Below, in pieces: positions 28,803-37,744 of a DNA stretch of 64,000 bases (position 1 is its first letter; each line of letters starts with the position of its first letter). The translations under genes were made by a program, and so were the position numbers. The DNA is from Mangrovimonas cancribranchiae (lineage in GTDB: Bacteria > Bacteroidota > Bacteroidia > Flavobacteriales > Flavobacteriaceae). The notes under the pieces are model-generated. The model made no database searches, was not told where the DNA came from, and saw only the letters and a program-made list of their open reading frames with translations. The stretch lies in contig NZ_CP136925.1 of assembly GCF_037126245.1 (NCBI RefSeq), positions 674,001 to 738,000 of the forward strand. Direction: 5' to 3'.

Positions 28803-29420
28803 TTAAAGGTCTTCTAACAGTAGTAAGTACAAGTTTTTAGAACTACTACCGTAACTCATAAAGTCTTTTTCCTCTGTTGTTTTTTCGGGTTTGAAGTTTT
28901 TTATGGTTGTAATATTGGTGGGTATTTTAGTTTTGTTTTTAGACTTAATCCCTCTAAGTCCTTCACCAATACTTCCAACAATTTGACTTGTTGTAGCAAA
29001 AACCACAAAATGGTCAGGGAGTTCTCTAAGTTTTTTTTCTGCAATTTGATTAGAAGATATAAGCAAAGACCCATCATCTGCAATTAAATTCTCGCAGGTT
29101 GTTAAAAAGTAGGTAGATTCTTGGGTAGAAGTTGTTTGGTTTAAATTAAAATCTTTAAATCGGTCTTTGAGATTTTTATCAAAAACAAGAGCTTTATCGC
29201 CTTGCCAAGAATTTTCTACAATAATATTTTTTAAGCTATCAAAAATTTCGTTTAAATCTTCACAATACAAAAATTTCCCACCATTTGCTTTAAAGTTTAT
29301 AGTAAACCTTTCGTCAATTGGTAGTTTAACTTCTGGCATGTATTTGCTTCGTTCCTCTGATTTTATTTCTTCCTTTGATTTATCAGATTTGGAACCAAAA
29401 ATTTTTCTAAATAAGCTCAT
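28803..29420 (-). CDS. LUD domain-containing protein (LutC/YkgG-like)
   Basis: A 205-residue protein of the LUD family (lactate utilisation domain), related to LutC. Supporting parts are SWQGDKALVFDKNLKD, the core CENLIADDGSLLISS, and PDHFVVFATTSQIVGSIGEG. LutA and LutB are not nearby, so a role in lactate oxidation is doubtful. In flavobacteria this gene commonly sits between ftsH and cdsA. It starts after its own promoter box at 29462-29469 and heads the cdsA-psd-ACBP group. Confidence 0.8.
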   Translation of the reverse strand: MSLFRKIFGSKSDKSKEEIKSEERSKYMPEVKLPIDERFTINFKANGGKFLYCEDLNEIFDSLKNIIVENSWQGDKALVFDKNLKDRFKDFNLNQTTSTQESTYFLTTCENLIADDGSLLISSNQIAEKKLRELPDHFVVFATTSQIVGSIGEGLRGIKSKNKTKIPTNITTIKNFKPEKTTEEKDFMSYGSSSKNLYLLLLEDL

Positions 29421-29461
29421 TTACATCTTTTGCTATTAATACAATGCTTAAGGGAGTTTTT

Positions 29462-29469
29462 CAAATATA
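29462..29469 (-). promoter_or_regulatory. Promoter -7 box for LUD-cdsA-psd-ACBP
   Basis: On the minus strand this reads TATATTTG, matching TAnnTTTG, 41 bases before the LUD start. It touches the T tail of the ftsH terminator, so one short region ends one transcript and starts the next. Confidence 0.5.
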
Positions 29470-29509
29470 AAAAATCTTAAACTAACTGTTAAGTCAATTT
29501 AAGATTTTT
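29470..29509 (-). terminator. Hairpin terminator after ftsH
   Basis: Perfect 12-base arms AAAAATCTTAAA and TTTAAGATTTTT enclose a 16-base loop. On the minus strand the second arm ends in a T run. It separates rsfS-ftsH from LUD-cdsA-psd. Confidence 0.6.
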
Positions 29510-29536
29510 GATACTAGTTAACAAAAATACTAGAAA

Positions 29537-31525
29537 TTATTCTTCTTCAGAGGTGTCTTTTACTACAGAAACCTCACTTTCTTTGTCTTGAGTCGCGTTT
29601 TCATTTTCAAAAGGGCGTTTCCCGAAAATTTTCTCTAAATTATCTTTAAAAATCACCTCTTTTTCTAATAAAACTTCGGCTAACTCTGTAAGTTTATCTT
29701 TATTGTTAGATAACAAATCAATAGCTCTTTGATATTGCTCTTCAATAATATCAGAAATTTCTTTATCAATCAATTCAGCAGTTTGCTCGCTATAAGGCTT
29801 AGTAAACCCGTATTCATTTTGTCCAGAAGAATCGTAATACGTTAGGTTTCCTACCTTGTCGCTTAACCCATATATGGTTACCATAGCTCTAGCTTGCTTG
29901 GTTACTTTTTCTAGATCGCTTAAAGCTCCTGTTGATATTTTATTGAAGATTACCTTTTCGGCTGCACGACCACCTAAAGCAGCACACATTTCATCTAGCA
30001 TTTGCTCAGGGCGAACAATTAAACGTTCTTCTGGTAAATACCAAGCAGCGCCTAACGAGCGTCCTCTAGGAACAATAGTAACTTTTACTAAAGGCGCAGC
30101 ATGTTCCAGCATCCAACTTACAGTAGCATGTCCGGCTTCATGGAAAGCAATGGCTTTTTTCTCAGCTGGAGTTATAATTTTATTTTTCTTTTCTAAACCG
30201 CCAATAATTCTATCTACAGCATCAAGAAAGTCTTGTTTATCAACCGCTTTTTTACCGTTTCTTGCAGCAATTAAAGCAGCTTCGTTACAAACGTTAGCAA
30301 TGTCGGCTCCAGAGAAACCTGGTGTTTGTTTCGATAAGAAATCGGTATCTAAGTCTTTAGCCTTTTTTAAAGGTCGTAAATGAACTTCGAAAATTTCTTT
30401 ACGTTCACGAACGTCTGGTAAATCGACAAAAATTTGTCTATCAAATCGTCCAGCACGCATTAAAGCTTTATCTAAAACATCGGCACGGTTTGTAGCGGCT
30501 AAAACAATAACGTTTGTGTTTGTGCCAAAACCATCCATTTCGGTTAAAAGCTGGTTTAAGGTATTTTCACGTTCGTCGTTTGAGCCTGAGAAATTACTTT
30601 TTCCTCTAGCGCGACCAATAGCATCAATTTCATCAATAAAAATAATTGATGGCGATTTTTCTTTAGCTTGTTTAAAAAGGTCGCGAACACGAGAGGCTCC
30701 AACACCAACAAACATTTCTACGAAATCTGAACCTGATAATGAGAAGAAAGGTACTTTAGCTTCTCCGGCTACAGCTTTTGCTAATAAGGTTTTTCCTGTT
30801 CCTGGGGCGCCAACTAATAAAGCACCTTTTGGAATTTTACCACCAAGAGCAGTGTATTTTTCTGGGTTTTTTAAGAAATCAACAATTTCTTGAACCTCTT
30901 CTTTGGCGCCTTCTAAACCAGCAACATCCTTAAACGACACTTTTACATCGGTATTTTGATCGAAAAGTTTGGCTTTAGATTTTCCGATGTTAAAAATTTG
31001 ACCGCCAGCGCCACCAGCGCCACCAGAAGACATACGTCTCATAATAAAAATCCAAACAGCAATAAGGATGATAAATGGAAGTAATCCAATAATAAAATCG
31101 CCCCAAAGGTTTTGTTCGGTTTTATATTCAATTTTTGGTTTTGGGTCTAGCTTGTAGTTATTAACAACTTCTGCCATATCATCTTCAAAATTTTGAAGAT
31201 CACCAAACTCAAACTTGTAATTAGGTAACTGGCTTGAAGAAGCTAATAGTGTTGAAGGTTTAGAGTTTTTATGAATCTCTTTTTCTTGTGCTTGAGCTGT
31301 TAAGTAAACTTTCGCTTCGCGACGGTTTACAATCTCCACTTTTGCAACATCGCCATTTTTTAAAAACTCCATAAATTGCGATGGCGTCGTGGAACTTGCA
31401 TCCTGAAATCCACCACCACTAAAAAGTTGCATACCCAAAAAGATGGCTATAATACCACCGTAAATCCAATAAGGGTTAAATTTAGGTTTCTTGTTTTTTG
31501 TATTTTTTTTATTGTTTGTTGCCAT
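29537..31525 (-). CDS. ftsH: ATP-dependent zinc metalloprotease FtsH
   Basis: A 662-residue membrane-bound AAA+ protease that degrades misfolded membrane proteins and regulators. An N-terminal helix (IYGGIIAIFLGMQLF), a periplasmic domain and a second helix (IIGLLPFIILIAVWIFIM) precede the AAA module: Walker A GAPGTGKT, Walker B IIFIDEIDAIG, second region of homology ATNRADVLDKALMRAGRFDR. The zinc motif HEAGH and downstream DLEKVTKQARAMV complete the M41 domain. The tail is acidic. It follows rsfS by eight bases and ends at a hairpin. Confidence 0.97.
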   Translation of the reverse strand: MATNNKKNTKNKKPKFNPYWIYGGIIAIFLGMQLFSGGGFQDASSTTPSQFMEFLKNGDVAKVEIVNRREAKVYLTAQAQEKEIHKNSKPSTLLASSSQLPNYKFEFGDLQNFEDDMAEVVNNYKLDPKPKIEYKTEQNLWGDFIIGLLPFIILIAVWIFIMRRMSSGGAGGAGGQIFNIGKSKAKLFDQNTDVKVSFKDVAGLEGAKEEVQEIVDFLKNPEKYTALGGKIPKGALLVGAPGTGKTLLAKAVAGEAKVPFFSLSGSDFVEMFVGVGASRVRDLFKQAKEKSPSIIFIDEIDAIGRARGKSNFSGSNDERENTLNQLLTEMDGFGTNTNVIVLAATNRADVLDKALMRAGRFDRQIFVDLPDVRERKEIFEVHLRPLKKAKDLDTDFLSKQTPGFSGADIANVCNEAALIAARNGKKAVDKQDFLDAVDRIIGGLEKKNKIITPAEKKAIAFHEAGHATVSWMLEHAAPLVKVTIVPRGRSLGAAWYLPEERLIVRPEQMLDEMCAALGGRAAEKVIFNKISTGALSDLEKVTKQARAMVTIYGLSDKVGNLTYYDSSGQNEYGFTKPYSEQTAELIDKEISDIIEEQYQRAIDLLSNNKDKLTELAEVLLEKEVIFKDNLEKIFGKRPFENENATQDKESEVSVVKDTSEEE

Positions 31526-31533
31526 TAATTCTT

Positions 31534-31905
31534 TTAATAATTTGTTTCAATAACCGTTGTTTTTGCGTCTCCCCAAAGACTTTCTATATCATAATAACTT
31601 CTAACGTGCTTTTGGAAAACATGAACAACAACGTTTACATAATCCATTAAAACCCATTCGGCATTATCAACACCTTCAACATGCCAAGGCTTGTCTTTTA
31701 GTTCTTTACTTACTTTTTTCTGAATTGAATTTACTATGGCATTTACTTGCGTATTTGAAGTACCTTCGCAAATAATAAAATAGTCGCAAACCGTATTTTC
31801 AATATCACGTAAATCTAAAATGGTGATTTCTTGTCCTTTTACATCTTCAATTCCACTTATAATTGTAGCTATGAGTTGATCTGCGTTAGAGTCCTTTTTG
31901 GTCAT
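31534..31905 (-). CDS. rsfS: Ribosome silencing factor RsfS
   Basis: A 123-residue RsfS/Iojap protein that binds ribosomal protein uL14 and blocks subunit joining when nutrients are scarce. The family core is present in DLRDIENTVCDYFIICEGTS, KPWHVEGVDNAEWVLMDY and VVVHVFQKHVRSYYDIESLW. Its position directly upstream of ftsH is common in Bacteroidota. The gene has a good -7 box at 31925-31932. Confidence 0.94.
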   Translation of the reverse strand: MTKKDSNADQLIATIISGIEDVKGQEITILDLRDIENTVCDYFIICEGTSNTQVNAIVNSIQKKVSKELKDKPWHVEGVDNAEWVLMDYVNVVVHVFQKHVRSYYDIESLWGDAKTTVIETNY

Positions 31906-31924
31906 TAAATTTATTTAGTTTGTG

Positions 31925-31932
31925 CAAAGTTA
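31925..31932 (-). promoter_or_regulatory. Promoter -7 box for rsfS-ftsH
   Basis: The minus strand reads TAACTTTG followed by C, an almost ideal -7 element 20 bases before the rsfS start codon. Confidence 0.55.
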
Positions 31933-31999
31933 TTATTTTTTAGTTCTTTATACTTTAAAAATTTCATAAGATTTTACAGTACGAAGATAACTATTTATT

Positions 32000-32731
32000 A
32001 TGCGTATAATCAAACTTGATGCCATTGATTCGACTAACCAGTATTTAAGGCAGTTGAGCTTAGAACATAAACTACAAGATAATACTGTTGTTGTGGTTAA
32101 AAACCAAACAAAAGGAAAAGGGCAAATGGGAAGTGTTTGGTTATCTGAACCAGGTAAAAACCTTATGTTTAGTGTGTTTAAACAGCTTCAACTTCCTGTA
32201 AAAGATAATTTTTATATAAGCATGGTGGTTTCTCTAGCTGTTGTTAAAGCACTACAAACTGTTGGTATTCCAGAATTAGCGATAAAGTGGCCTAACGACA
32301 TTTTGTCATGCAATAAGAAGGTTTGTGGTATTTTAATTGAGAACGGACTTAAGGGACAAAATATAAAATCATCTATAATAGGCATAGGTCTTAACGTAAA
32401 TCAGGAAGGTTTTGAAGACTTGCCTAAAGCGTCGTCATTAAAAAATATAACTCAACAGACTTATGTTATAGATGAGCTTTTAAATGTAATTTTAAACCAA
32501 TTGGAGTTGTATTTCTCTAAGTTAAAAACCAACCAGTTTGCTAGTTTAAAGCAAGACTATGAGCGTTTACTTTTTAAAAAGGATGTTATGGTTGAGTTTA
32601 AAAACGAGGAAGGAAATGTGTTTTACGGTATAATAAAATCGGTTTCAGCATCTGGTAAATTGCAAGTGTTACCAAAGGGTGAAACCGATATTAAAGCGTT
32701 TGATTTAAAACAGCTCGTTTTAAATTATTAA
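32000..32731 (+). CDS. birA: Biotin--[acetyl-CoA-carboxylase] ligase
   Basis: A 243-residue biotin protein ligase without the N-terminal DNA-binding domain of E. coli BirA, so it is a ligase and not a repressor. The catalytic region includes DSTNQYLRQL, the adenylate-binding loop KNQTKGKGQMGSVWLSE, and IKWPNDILSCNKKVCGILIE. It activates biotin and attaches it to carboxylase carrier proteins. It diverges from rsfS and its 3' end overlaps that of the SRPBCC gene by four bases. Confidence 0.92.
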   Translation: MRIIKLDAIDSTNQYLRQLSLEHKLQDNTVVVVKNQTKGKGQMGSVWLSEPGKNLMFSVFKQLQLPVKDNFYISMVVSLAVVKALQTVGIPELAIKWPNDILSCNKKVCGILIENGLKGQNIKSSIIGIGLNVNQEGFEDLPKASSLKNITQQTYVIDELLNVILNQLELYFSKLKTNQFASLKQDYERLLFKKDVMVEFKNEEGNVFYGIIKSVSASGKLQVLPKGETDIKAFDLKQLVLNY

Positions 32732-33120
32732 ATGGCGTTAGGAATGTTTTCTGCCAATGTTTTTATAAAGTTAGAAATAGGGCTTTTAATCATCATGGCC
32801 ATCATAGGGTTGAAATCGCCATTAAAGGTTAGTTTTACGTTGCTTTCTTCGTCGTTAATTTGAGAAATATCTCCAGTAAGTGAAAAATCTATTTTTCCAC
32901 CAGCAGCACCAAGCACTATTTTATTAGGCGATTCGATGTCTTTTTTCTTAAGTTTTATTTCTGGCATGCCTTTAAGTGCAAAAAGAAAAGAGTCGCTATC
33001 TAAAACTTCAAATTTGGTGTTTTCTGGCATAAGTTTTTCAAAATTTTCTACGTTGCTTAAAAATTCGAAAACTTTTTCAGGAGTTTGTTTTACCGTAACT
33101 TTTGGTGATTCTAAATTCAT
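32728..33120 (-). CDS. SRPBCC (START-like) family protein
   Basis: A 130-residue protein with the START/SRPBCC helix-grip fold: TPEKVFEFLSNVENFEKLMP at the N-terminus, central beta strands, and a C-terminal long helix (MAMMIKSPISNFIKTLAENI). The family binds hydrophobic ligands, but no ligand or catalytic residue can be named here. It lies 21 bases after pyrE on the same strand and is probably cotranscribed with it. Confidence 0.8.
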   Translation of the reverse strand: MNLESPKVTVKQTPEKVFEFLSNVENFEKLMPENTKFEVLDSDSFLFALKGMPEIKLKKKDIESPNKIVLGAAGGKIDFSLTGDISQINDEESNVKLTFNGDFNPMMAMMIKSPISNFIKTLAENIPNAI

Positions 33121-33141
33121 GTGTTTTTTTACGTTTGTTTA

Positions 33142-33786
33142 TCAAATAGCGTTCCATTCACTAGGATTGGCATTCCATTCGGAAAGGGTTTCTAATTCTT
33201 TTTGAGAAATATAATTTGTGTCTAGTGCTTGTTCTAGTAGCGTATCGTAATTTCCTAAGGTATGTAATGTAATGTTTTCTTTTTCAAAATTTTCCTTAGA
33301 AACATCAAACCCATAAGAAAAAATAGCGACCATGCCTTTTACATTTAAATGGGCTTCTTTTAAAGCTTTTACAGCATTTAAACTACTTTTTCCGGTGCTA
33401 ATTAAATCTTCAACAACCACGACGTTTTGGCCGCTTTCTGCATAGCCTTCAATTTGGTTTTGTCTACCATGTTCTTTGGCTTTAGGGCGAACGTATATAA
33501 ATGGAACACCTAAATACTCAGCCACCAGCATACCAATGCCAATAGCTCCTGTGGCTACACCTGCAATAACATCGGGTTTACCGTATTGTTTTTCTATGTG
33601 TTTAGCCATCGTTTCTCTAATATAATTTCTTATGGTAGGGTAGGATAGCACAATTCTATTATCGCAATAAATTGGCGATTTCCAGCCCGATGCCCAAGTA
33701 AAAGGCTTTTTAGGGCTTAGTTTTATGGCATTAATTTGTAATAAAACTTCTGCGGTTTTTCTGGCGGTATGTTTGTTGAAAATCAT
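33142..33786 (-). CDS. pyrE: Orotate phosphoribosyltransferase
   Basis: A 214-residue enzyme of de novo pyrimidine synthesis, joining orotate to PRPP to give orotidine monophosphate. The PRPP-binding motif NVVVVEDLISTGKSSL is complete. SGWKSPIYCDNRIVLSYP and IYVRPKAKEHGRQNQIEG (the flexible catalytic loop with the Lys/His) are also present. A -7 box ends only six bases upstream of the ATG, so the transcript may be nearly leaderless. Confidence 0.95.
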   Translation of the reverse strand: MIFNKHTARKTAEVLLQINAIKLSPKKPFTWASGWKSPIYCDNRIVLSYPTIRNYIRETMAKHIEKQYGKPDVIAGVATGAIGIGMLVAEYLGVPFIYVRPKAKEHGRQNQIEGYAESGQNVVVVEDLISTGKSSLNAVKALKEAHLNVKGMVAIFSYGFDVSKENFEKENITLHTLGNYDTLLEQALDTNYISQKELETLSEWNANPSEWNAI

Positions 33787-33791
33787 AGTCG

Positions 33792-33799
33792 CAAAATTA
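33792..33799 (-). promoter_or_regulatory. Promoter -7 box abutting pyrE start
   Basis: The minus strand reads TAATTTTG. Its last base is only five bases upstream of the pyrE ATG at 33786, which predicts transcription starting at or next to the start codon. Confidence 0.5.
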
Positions 33800-33915
33800 C
33801 ATTTTTTTATTAATTATTTCATATTGAATTTTTAATATAATTAACAATATGATAATTTTTGTGCGGCTAAAAATTATATTTTTACATTTACATAAATCCG
33901 CGAATAGATTATAAG

Positions 33916-34497
33916 ATGTATAAAGTTTTTGTTGGTGATAAACCTATTATACTAACGACAAAAGTAGAAAAGGAAACAGATTTTAAAAATTACCTTTTAA
34001 ACTCTGTTAATATTAATAAGGTAATTAAAGAATTAAATAAAACGGCTTTAAAGGAAGTGCGTTTAATTCATAAAAAAGAAGATAAACTCTTAAAAAAGTT
34101 TTTAAAATTACTTCCTAATGTAACTGCAGGAGGAGGCAAAGCATTTAACGATAAAGGCGATATTCTTTTTATTTATAGAAATGATAAATGGGACTTGCCA
34201 AAAGGAAAAGCTGAGAAAAAGGAAACTATTGAAGAGACCGCGATTAGGGAAGTTGAAGAAGAAACAGGTGTAGAAGGACTTGAAATAATAAAACCATTAG
34301 ATGTTACGTATCATATTTTTAGAAGAAATGGTAGGAATAAAATAAAAATAACGCATTGGTTTGAAATGAAAACCTCTTATCAAGGCAAGCTACAGCCGCA
34401 GGAAAACGAAGGTATAACTAAAGTGGCATGGCTGGATGAAATTGCGAGCATTAAAGCATTAGAAAACTCTTATGCTAATATTAAAGCATTAGTTTAA
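33916..34497 (+). CDS. NUDIX hydrolase
   Basis: A 193-residue protein with a complete Nudix box, GX5EX7REUXEEXGU, read as G-KAEKK-E...REVEEETGV at about residues 97-119. This is the metal site for cleaving nucleoside diphosphates linked to other groups. About 70 residues precede the Nudix domain, with KVFVGDKPIILTTKVEKE at the N-terminus; this extension recurs in flavobacterial homologues. The substrate is not evident. It diverges from pyrE and converges on the TonB receptor gene. Confidence 0.88.
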   Translation: MYKVFVGDKPIILTTKVEKETDFKNYLLNSVNINKVIKELNKTALKEVRLIHKKEDKLLKKFLKLLPNVTAGGGKAFNDKGDILFIYRNDKWDLPKGKAEKKETIEETAIREVEEETGVEGLEIIKPLDVTYHIFRRNGRNKIKITHWFEMKTSYQGKLQPQENEGITKVAWLDEIASIKALENSYANIKALV

Positions 34498-34498
34498 A

Positions 34499-36790
34499 CT
34501 ATAAATGTATTCTAAAACTAAAGTTTGGTGTAATTCCTAAAGAGGTGTTTTCTACTTTATTTACTGTATTATTATCTTCTAATATATAATAGGTGTTAAT
34601 TATGTTTTTTCTGTTTAAAACATTCCAAACAGACGCTCCTAAAACAGCTTGTTTATCTTTAAAAATTGCAAACGTATAAGTGGTAGAAATATCGGTACGC
34701 AAATAATCATTTAAATTTTGATTATTGGGCGATTGATAATTGATAGTGGTATTTTGAGTTTGACTAAACTCTTTTGGAGCCGTGTAAGGTCTGCCAGTGT
34801 GCCAATTTAAACCCAGAGCTATTTTAAACCTGTTAATAGCATAAGATCCAGCAAATGAAAGTTGATGCCTAATATCTATATTATTAGGAAAGCTATGGTT
34901 GTTATTTAATGCCTTAAAAACGTAATCGTTTTTACTGTAAGTGTAGCTAAGCCAAGTACTCAAATTATTAAACTGTTTGTTAATTAAAAAATCAATACCG
35001 TAGGTTTTGTAATGCCCTGTAGCGTTTGTAAATTGGTATTGATTTTGAAACCCTTGACTTCTTGTTGTAATACCATCAACGTGTTTAATAAAACCTTCCG
35101 CACTAACTAATAAGCTGCTTTTATTAAAATGAAGTCCAAGAGAAGCTTGCTTGCTTTTTATAATGGGAATAGTGGTGTTGTTAGCTAAAACCCAACGCCT
35201 TTTTTCTATGCCTAAAAAGTCTTTTTGAAGATCTATAATTTGAGATGTTGTCTGGCTTTTTAATTCACCTAATACTTCAATTTTAAAGTAGTTTAAAAAC
35301 TGTTGATTAAAACGAATTCTAGGTTCCACTAAAAAGGTGTTGAATTTTGAAATATAATTTGTTCTAGCTCCTATTTTTAACAGCGTTTGTTGGTTTTTAG
35401 ACGATAATTCTCCTTCAATATATCCAGAATGTGTACGAATAACCTCTTTAATGTAGCTGTTAAAAGGCGGGTTGTTAACATCTTCAAAATTACTTATGCC
35501 AACTTCAAAAAACTGGTAGCCACCTTCAAATTTTAAATATGGAGATACACTAAAATCTACATGTAATTTAAATGTGTTTTCAAAAACTTCGTTTTCCTGT
35601 TTTAAACGCTGATTGTTAACTAAATCGACATTAGCAGCATTTAAATTGTAATTAGAAATGTATGCTTCGGCTGTTGTGGTTAGCTTATTATTCCAGTATC
35701 TAGAATAGTTTAAACCACTAGCGATATTGGTTTGTTTTAAGTAACTATCAGAAGCCGATGTTTCTCCATGTATGTTGGCTTGTTCTTTATAATCAAGGGT
35801 GTTTTTACTTAGCATGCCATAAACCTGAAATTTATCTTTTGGCGAGACATTGTATATATATTTTGCAGAGACATCGTAAAAGTAAAAGGTCTCATCGCTA
35901 GAAATACTATGCGATAAATCTGAATCTTGAAACACACGTTTAGTGTATTGTTTATAAGTTGGCGTTTTTACAACATCTGTAAGCGAACGTCTTGCAGCTA
36001 TTTGGATGTTACTATTCTCAGAAATAGGTGTTTTAGCAAAACCATCAACACTAATTAAATTTACACCAGCGCCATAACTAGGTTTTTGTTGAATAGAATC
36101 GGTTAATTGCATGTCAATTACACTAGACACACCATCACCATGTTTAGCACTACTACCATTTTTAGTAACGTGTATTTTTTCGGTTAAATAAGGATTAAAT
36201 GCAGAAATTAAACCAAAAAAGTGACCAGATTGATACATTTTAATGCCTTCCCAAAGGATTAAGTTTTGGTCGTGTGTACCGCCTCTTACATTAATGTTGG
36301 AAACCGTTTCATCCACACTCAAAACACTAGGAAGCGTTTGAATGGTGTGCAGGACATCGGGTTCGGTTAAACCGGGAAGAAGGCCAAATTCTTCTGGTCT
36401 AATAATAATATGGCCTTGTTTGGAAATAGAGAGTCCTTTGGTTAGATATTTCGTGATAAAGACTTCGTCTAATTGCTCTATTTTATAGTTGTTTAATTGT
36501 GTTTTTTTTATCACCACAAACCTATTGTTTAAAACCTTAAACTGTAAGTGAGTATTTTTTTCTAAAATGTTTAAGGCTTCCTCTAGAGTAAGTGTGTTGT
36601 TGGGTAATGGGCTTGTAATGTTTTTTATGTGCTTGTCAGCATAAGAAAAGCTAATATTGTAACGAGATTCAAGTGTTTTTAAAATGTTGGTAAGTGGTTG
36701 TTGTTCTTGTTGAATAGTTTGTGAAGAGAGTTCAAAAGTATTCAACAAAAATAAGATTAGAAAAAGAAATAAAGAGCTTCTTTTACTCAC
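34499..36790 (-). CDS. TonB-dependent outer membrane receptor with STN signalling domain
   Basis: A 763-residue TonB-dependent receptor of the signal-transducing FecA class. After a signal peptide (LFLFLILFLLNTFELSSQ) comes a secretin/TonB short N-terminal (STN) domain (ILKTLESRYNISFSYADKHI... HLQFKVLNNRFVVIKK), the part that contacts FecR. The plug follows (TIQTLPSVLSVDETVSNINV, RGGTHDQNLILWEG), then a beta-barrel ending in ...SFRIHL with a terminal aromatic and hydrophobic pattern. It has no carboxypeptidase-like domain and no SusD neighbour, so it is not a SusC glycan importer. Its start overlaps fecR by eight bases. The ligand is unknown. Confidence 0.9.
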   Translation of the reverse strand: MSKRSSLFLFLILFLLNTFELSSQTIQQEQQPLTNILKTLESRYNISFSYADKHIKNITSPLPNNTLTLEEALNILEKNTHLQFKVLNNRFVVIKKTQLNNYKIEQLDEVFITKYLTKGLSISKQGHIIIRPEEFGLLPGLTEPDVLHTIQTLPSVLSVDETVSNINVRGGTHDQNLILWEGIKMYQSGHFFGLISAFNPYLTEKIHVTKNGSSAKHGDGVSSVIDMQLTDSIQQKPSYGAGVNLISVDGFAKTPISENSNIQIAARRSLTDVVKTPTYKQYTKRVFQDSDLSHSISSDETFYFYDVSAKYIYNVSPKDKFQVYGMLSKNTLDYKEQANIHGETSASDSYLKQTNIASGLNYSRYWNNKLTTTAEAYISNYNLNAANVDLVNNQRLKQENEVFENTFKLHVDFSVSPYLKFEGGYQFFEVGISNFEDVNNPPFNSYIKEVIRTHSGYIEGELSSKNQQTLLKIGARTNYISKFNTFLVEPRIRFNQQFLNYFKIEVLGELKSQTTSQIIDLQKDFLGIEKRRWVLANNTTIPIIKSKQASLGLHFNKSSLLVSAEGFIKHVDGITTRSQGFQNQYQFTNATGHYKTYGIDFLINKQFNNLSTWLSYTYSKNDYVFKALNNNHSFPNNIDIRHQLSFAGSYAINRFKIALGLNWHTGRPYTAPKEFSQTQNTTINYQSPNNQNLNDYLRTDISTTYTFAIFKDKQAVLGASVWNVLNRKNIINTYYILEDNNTVNKVENTSLGITPNFSFRIHL

Positions 36791-37676
36791 GTTTTAATAC
36801 AATTGTATCCTTTGTTTTGCTGTAAGATAGGTGCATTGGCATTGTTATGGACTTTATGGCAACATCTAAGTTGTTGTGTGTAAAACTTCCTGTAAACAAC
36901 GTTTTTGTATCTACCTTATCTGTAATAAATGTTACTTTGTATTGACGCTCAAATTCAGCAATAACATACTCTAACGGAATGCTTTTGAAAGTACTTTCGT
37001 TGTTAAGCCATTGTGGTACTTGAGCGGTTTCTTTTTCAGTGGCAATTTGTTTTCCATCGCGTATTATAAACGTATGTCCAGGAGGTAATTTAGTGTTTTT
37101 AGACTGGTATGTAACGCTAACCAAACCTTCGTAACAAGTGACTTCAAAAAAATTGTCGCGTTGTTTTACATTAAATTGTGTGCCTAAAACAGTCACGGTT
37201 CCTAAATCTGTAATAACATTAAATTTAGAGCCTTTGGCTACTTTAAAAAACGCTTCGCCTTGTAGGAAAACTTCACGATTATCTTTCCACGAATGTTTGT
37301 TGTAGGTTAAAGTTGATAGGGCATTTAAAGTTACCTTAGAGTGATCGGGTAAATTAATGTTATTTTTTTGTGCTATAAGTGTTTTAGTAGTAGTGTCTTG
37401 TGTTGTTGTGTAATAATACACACAAAACCCAATAGCTAATAAAGCTGCTATACGTAATAATGGTTTAAACCATTGACGTTTTGGTTTTATAGAATCAATA
37501 TGGTTTAATGTAGATTTTAGCGCGTTTTCTGTATGGAGCTCAGGAGCTTTAAAATGTTTTAATCCATGAGATAGTTGGGTTAATTTGGCAAAATCTTCAC
37601 GCTGTTTAAATGCCTGAAACTCTTCCTGAGTTAACTCATGATTTAGCCATTTTTTTAATAAATCGTCTTTTTCCAT
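36783..37676 (-). CDS. FecR family anti-sigma/transmembrane regulator
   Basis: A 297-residue FecR-type protein. The cytoplasmic N-terminal part (MEKDDLLKKWLNHELTQEEF) binds the sigma factor. One membrane helix follows (LLRIAALLAIGFCVYYY), then the periplasmic FecR domain (VTVLGTQFNVKQRDNFFEVT) and a C-terminal DUF4974-like domain (LEYVIAEFERQYKVTFI). It relays the ligand state of the receptor to the ECF sigma factor encoded 68 bases upstream. The receptor gene overlaps its 3' end. A candidate ECF-type promoter lies just before it at 37697-37723. Confidence 0.92.
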   Translation of the reverse strand: MEKDDLLKKWLNHELTQEEFQAFKQREDFAKLTQLSHGLKHFKAPELHTENALKSTLNHIDSIKPKRQWFKPLLRIAALLAIGFCVYYYTTTQDTTTKTLIAQKNNINLPDHSKVTLNALSTLTYNKHSWKDNREVFLQGEAFFKVAKGSKFNVITDLGTVTVLGTQFNVKQRDNFFEVTCYEGLVSVTYQSKNTKLPPGHTFIIRDGKQIATEKETAQVPQWLNNESTFKSIPLEYVIAEFERQYKVTFITDKVDTKTLFTGSFTHNNLDVAIKSITMPMHLSYSKTKDTIVLKRE

Positions 37677-37696
37677 AATCTATGTAACACTTATAT

Positions 37697-37723
37697 AACA
37701 GTTGTAGGTTTATTTTTCCTACC
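37697..37723 (-). promoter_or_regulatory. Candidate ECF sigma-dependent promoter upstream of fecR
   Basis: On the minus strand the sequence reads GGTAGG, 16 bases, CTGTT, ending 20 bases before the fecR ATG. The same pattern with the same spacing occurs at 38305-38331 in front of the divergent lipoprotein gene. It does not resemble the TAnnTTTG housekeeping box. Confidence 0.55.
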
Positions 37724-37744
37724 CTTGTTATGTCTTTTTTTAAT

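Noticed and set aside
29856-30383. 175-codon open frame antisense to ftsH
   Set aside because: It mirrors a conserved gene, has skewed Ser/Ala/Lys content and no domain; a codon-shadow frame.
34499-36790. SusC-type glycan importer
   Set aside because: No SusD gene and no carboxypeptidase-like N-terminal domain; the STN domain and FecR/ECF neighbours mark it as a FecA-type transducer.
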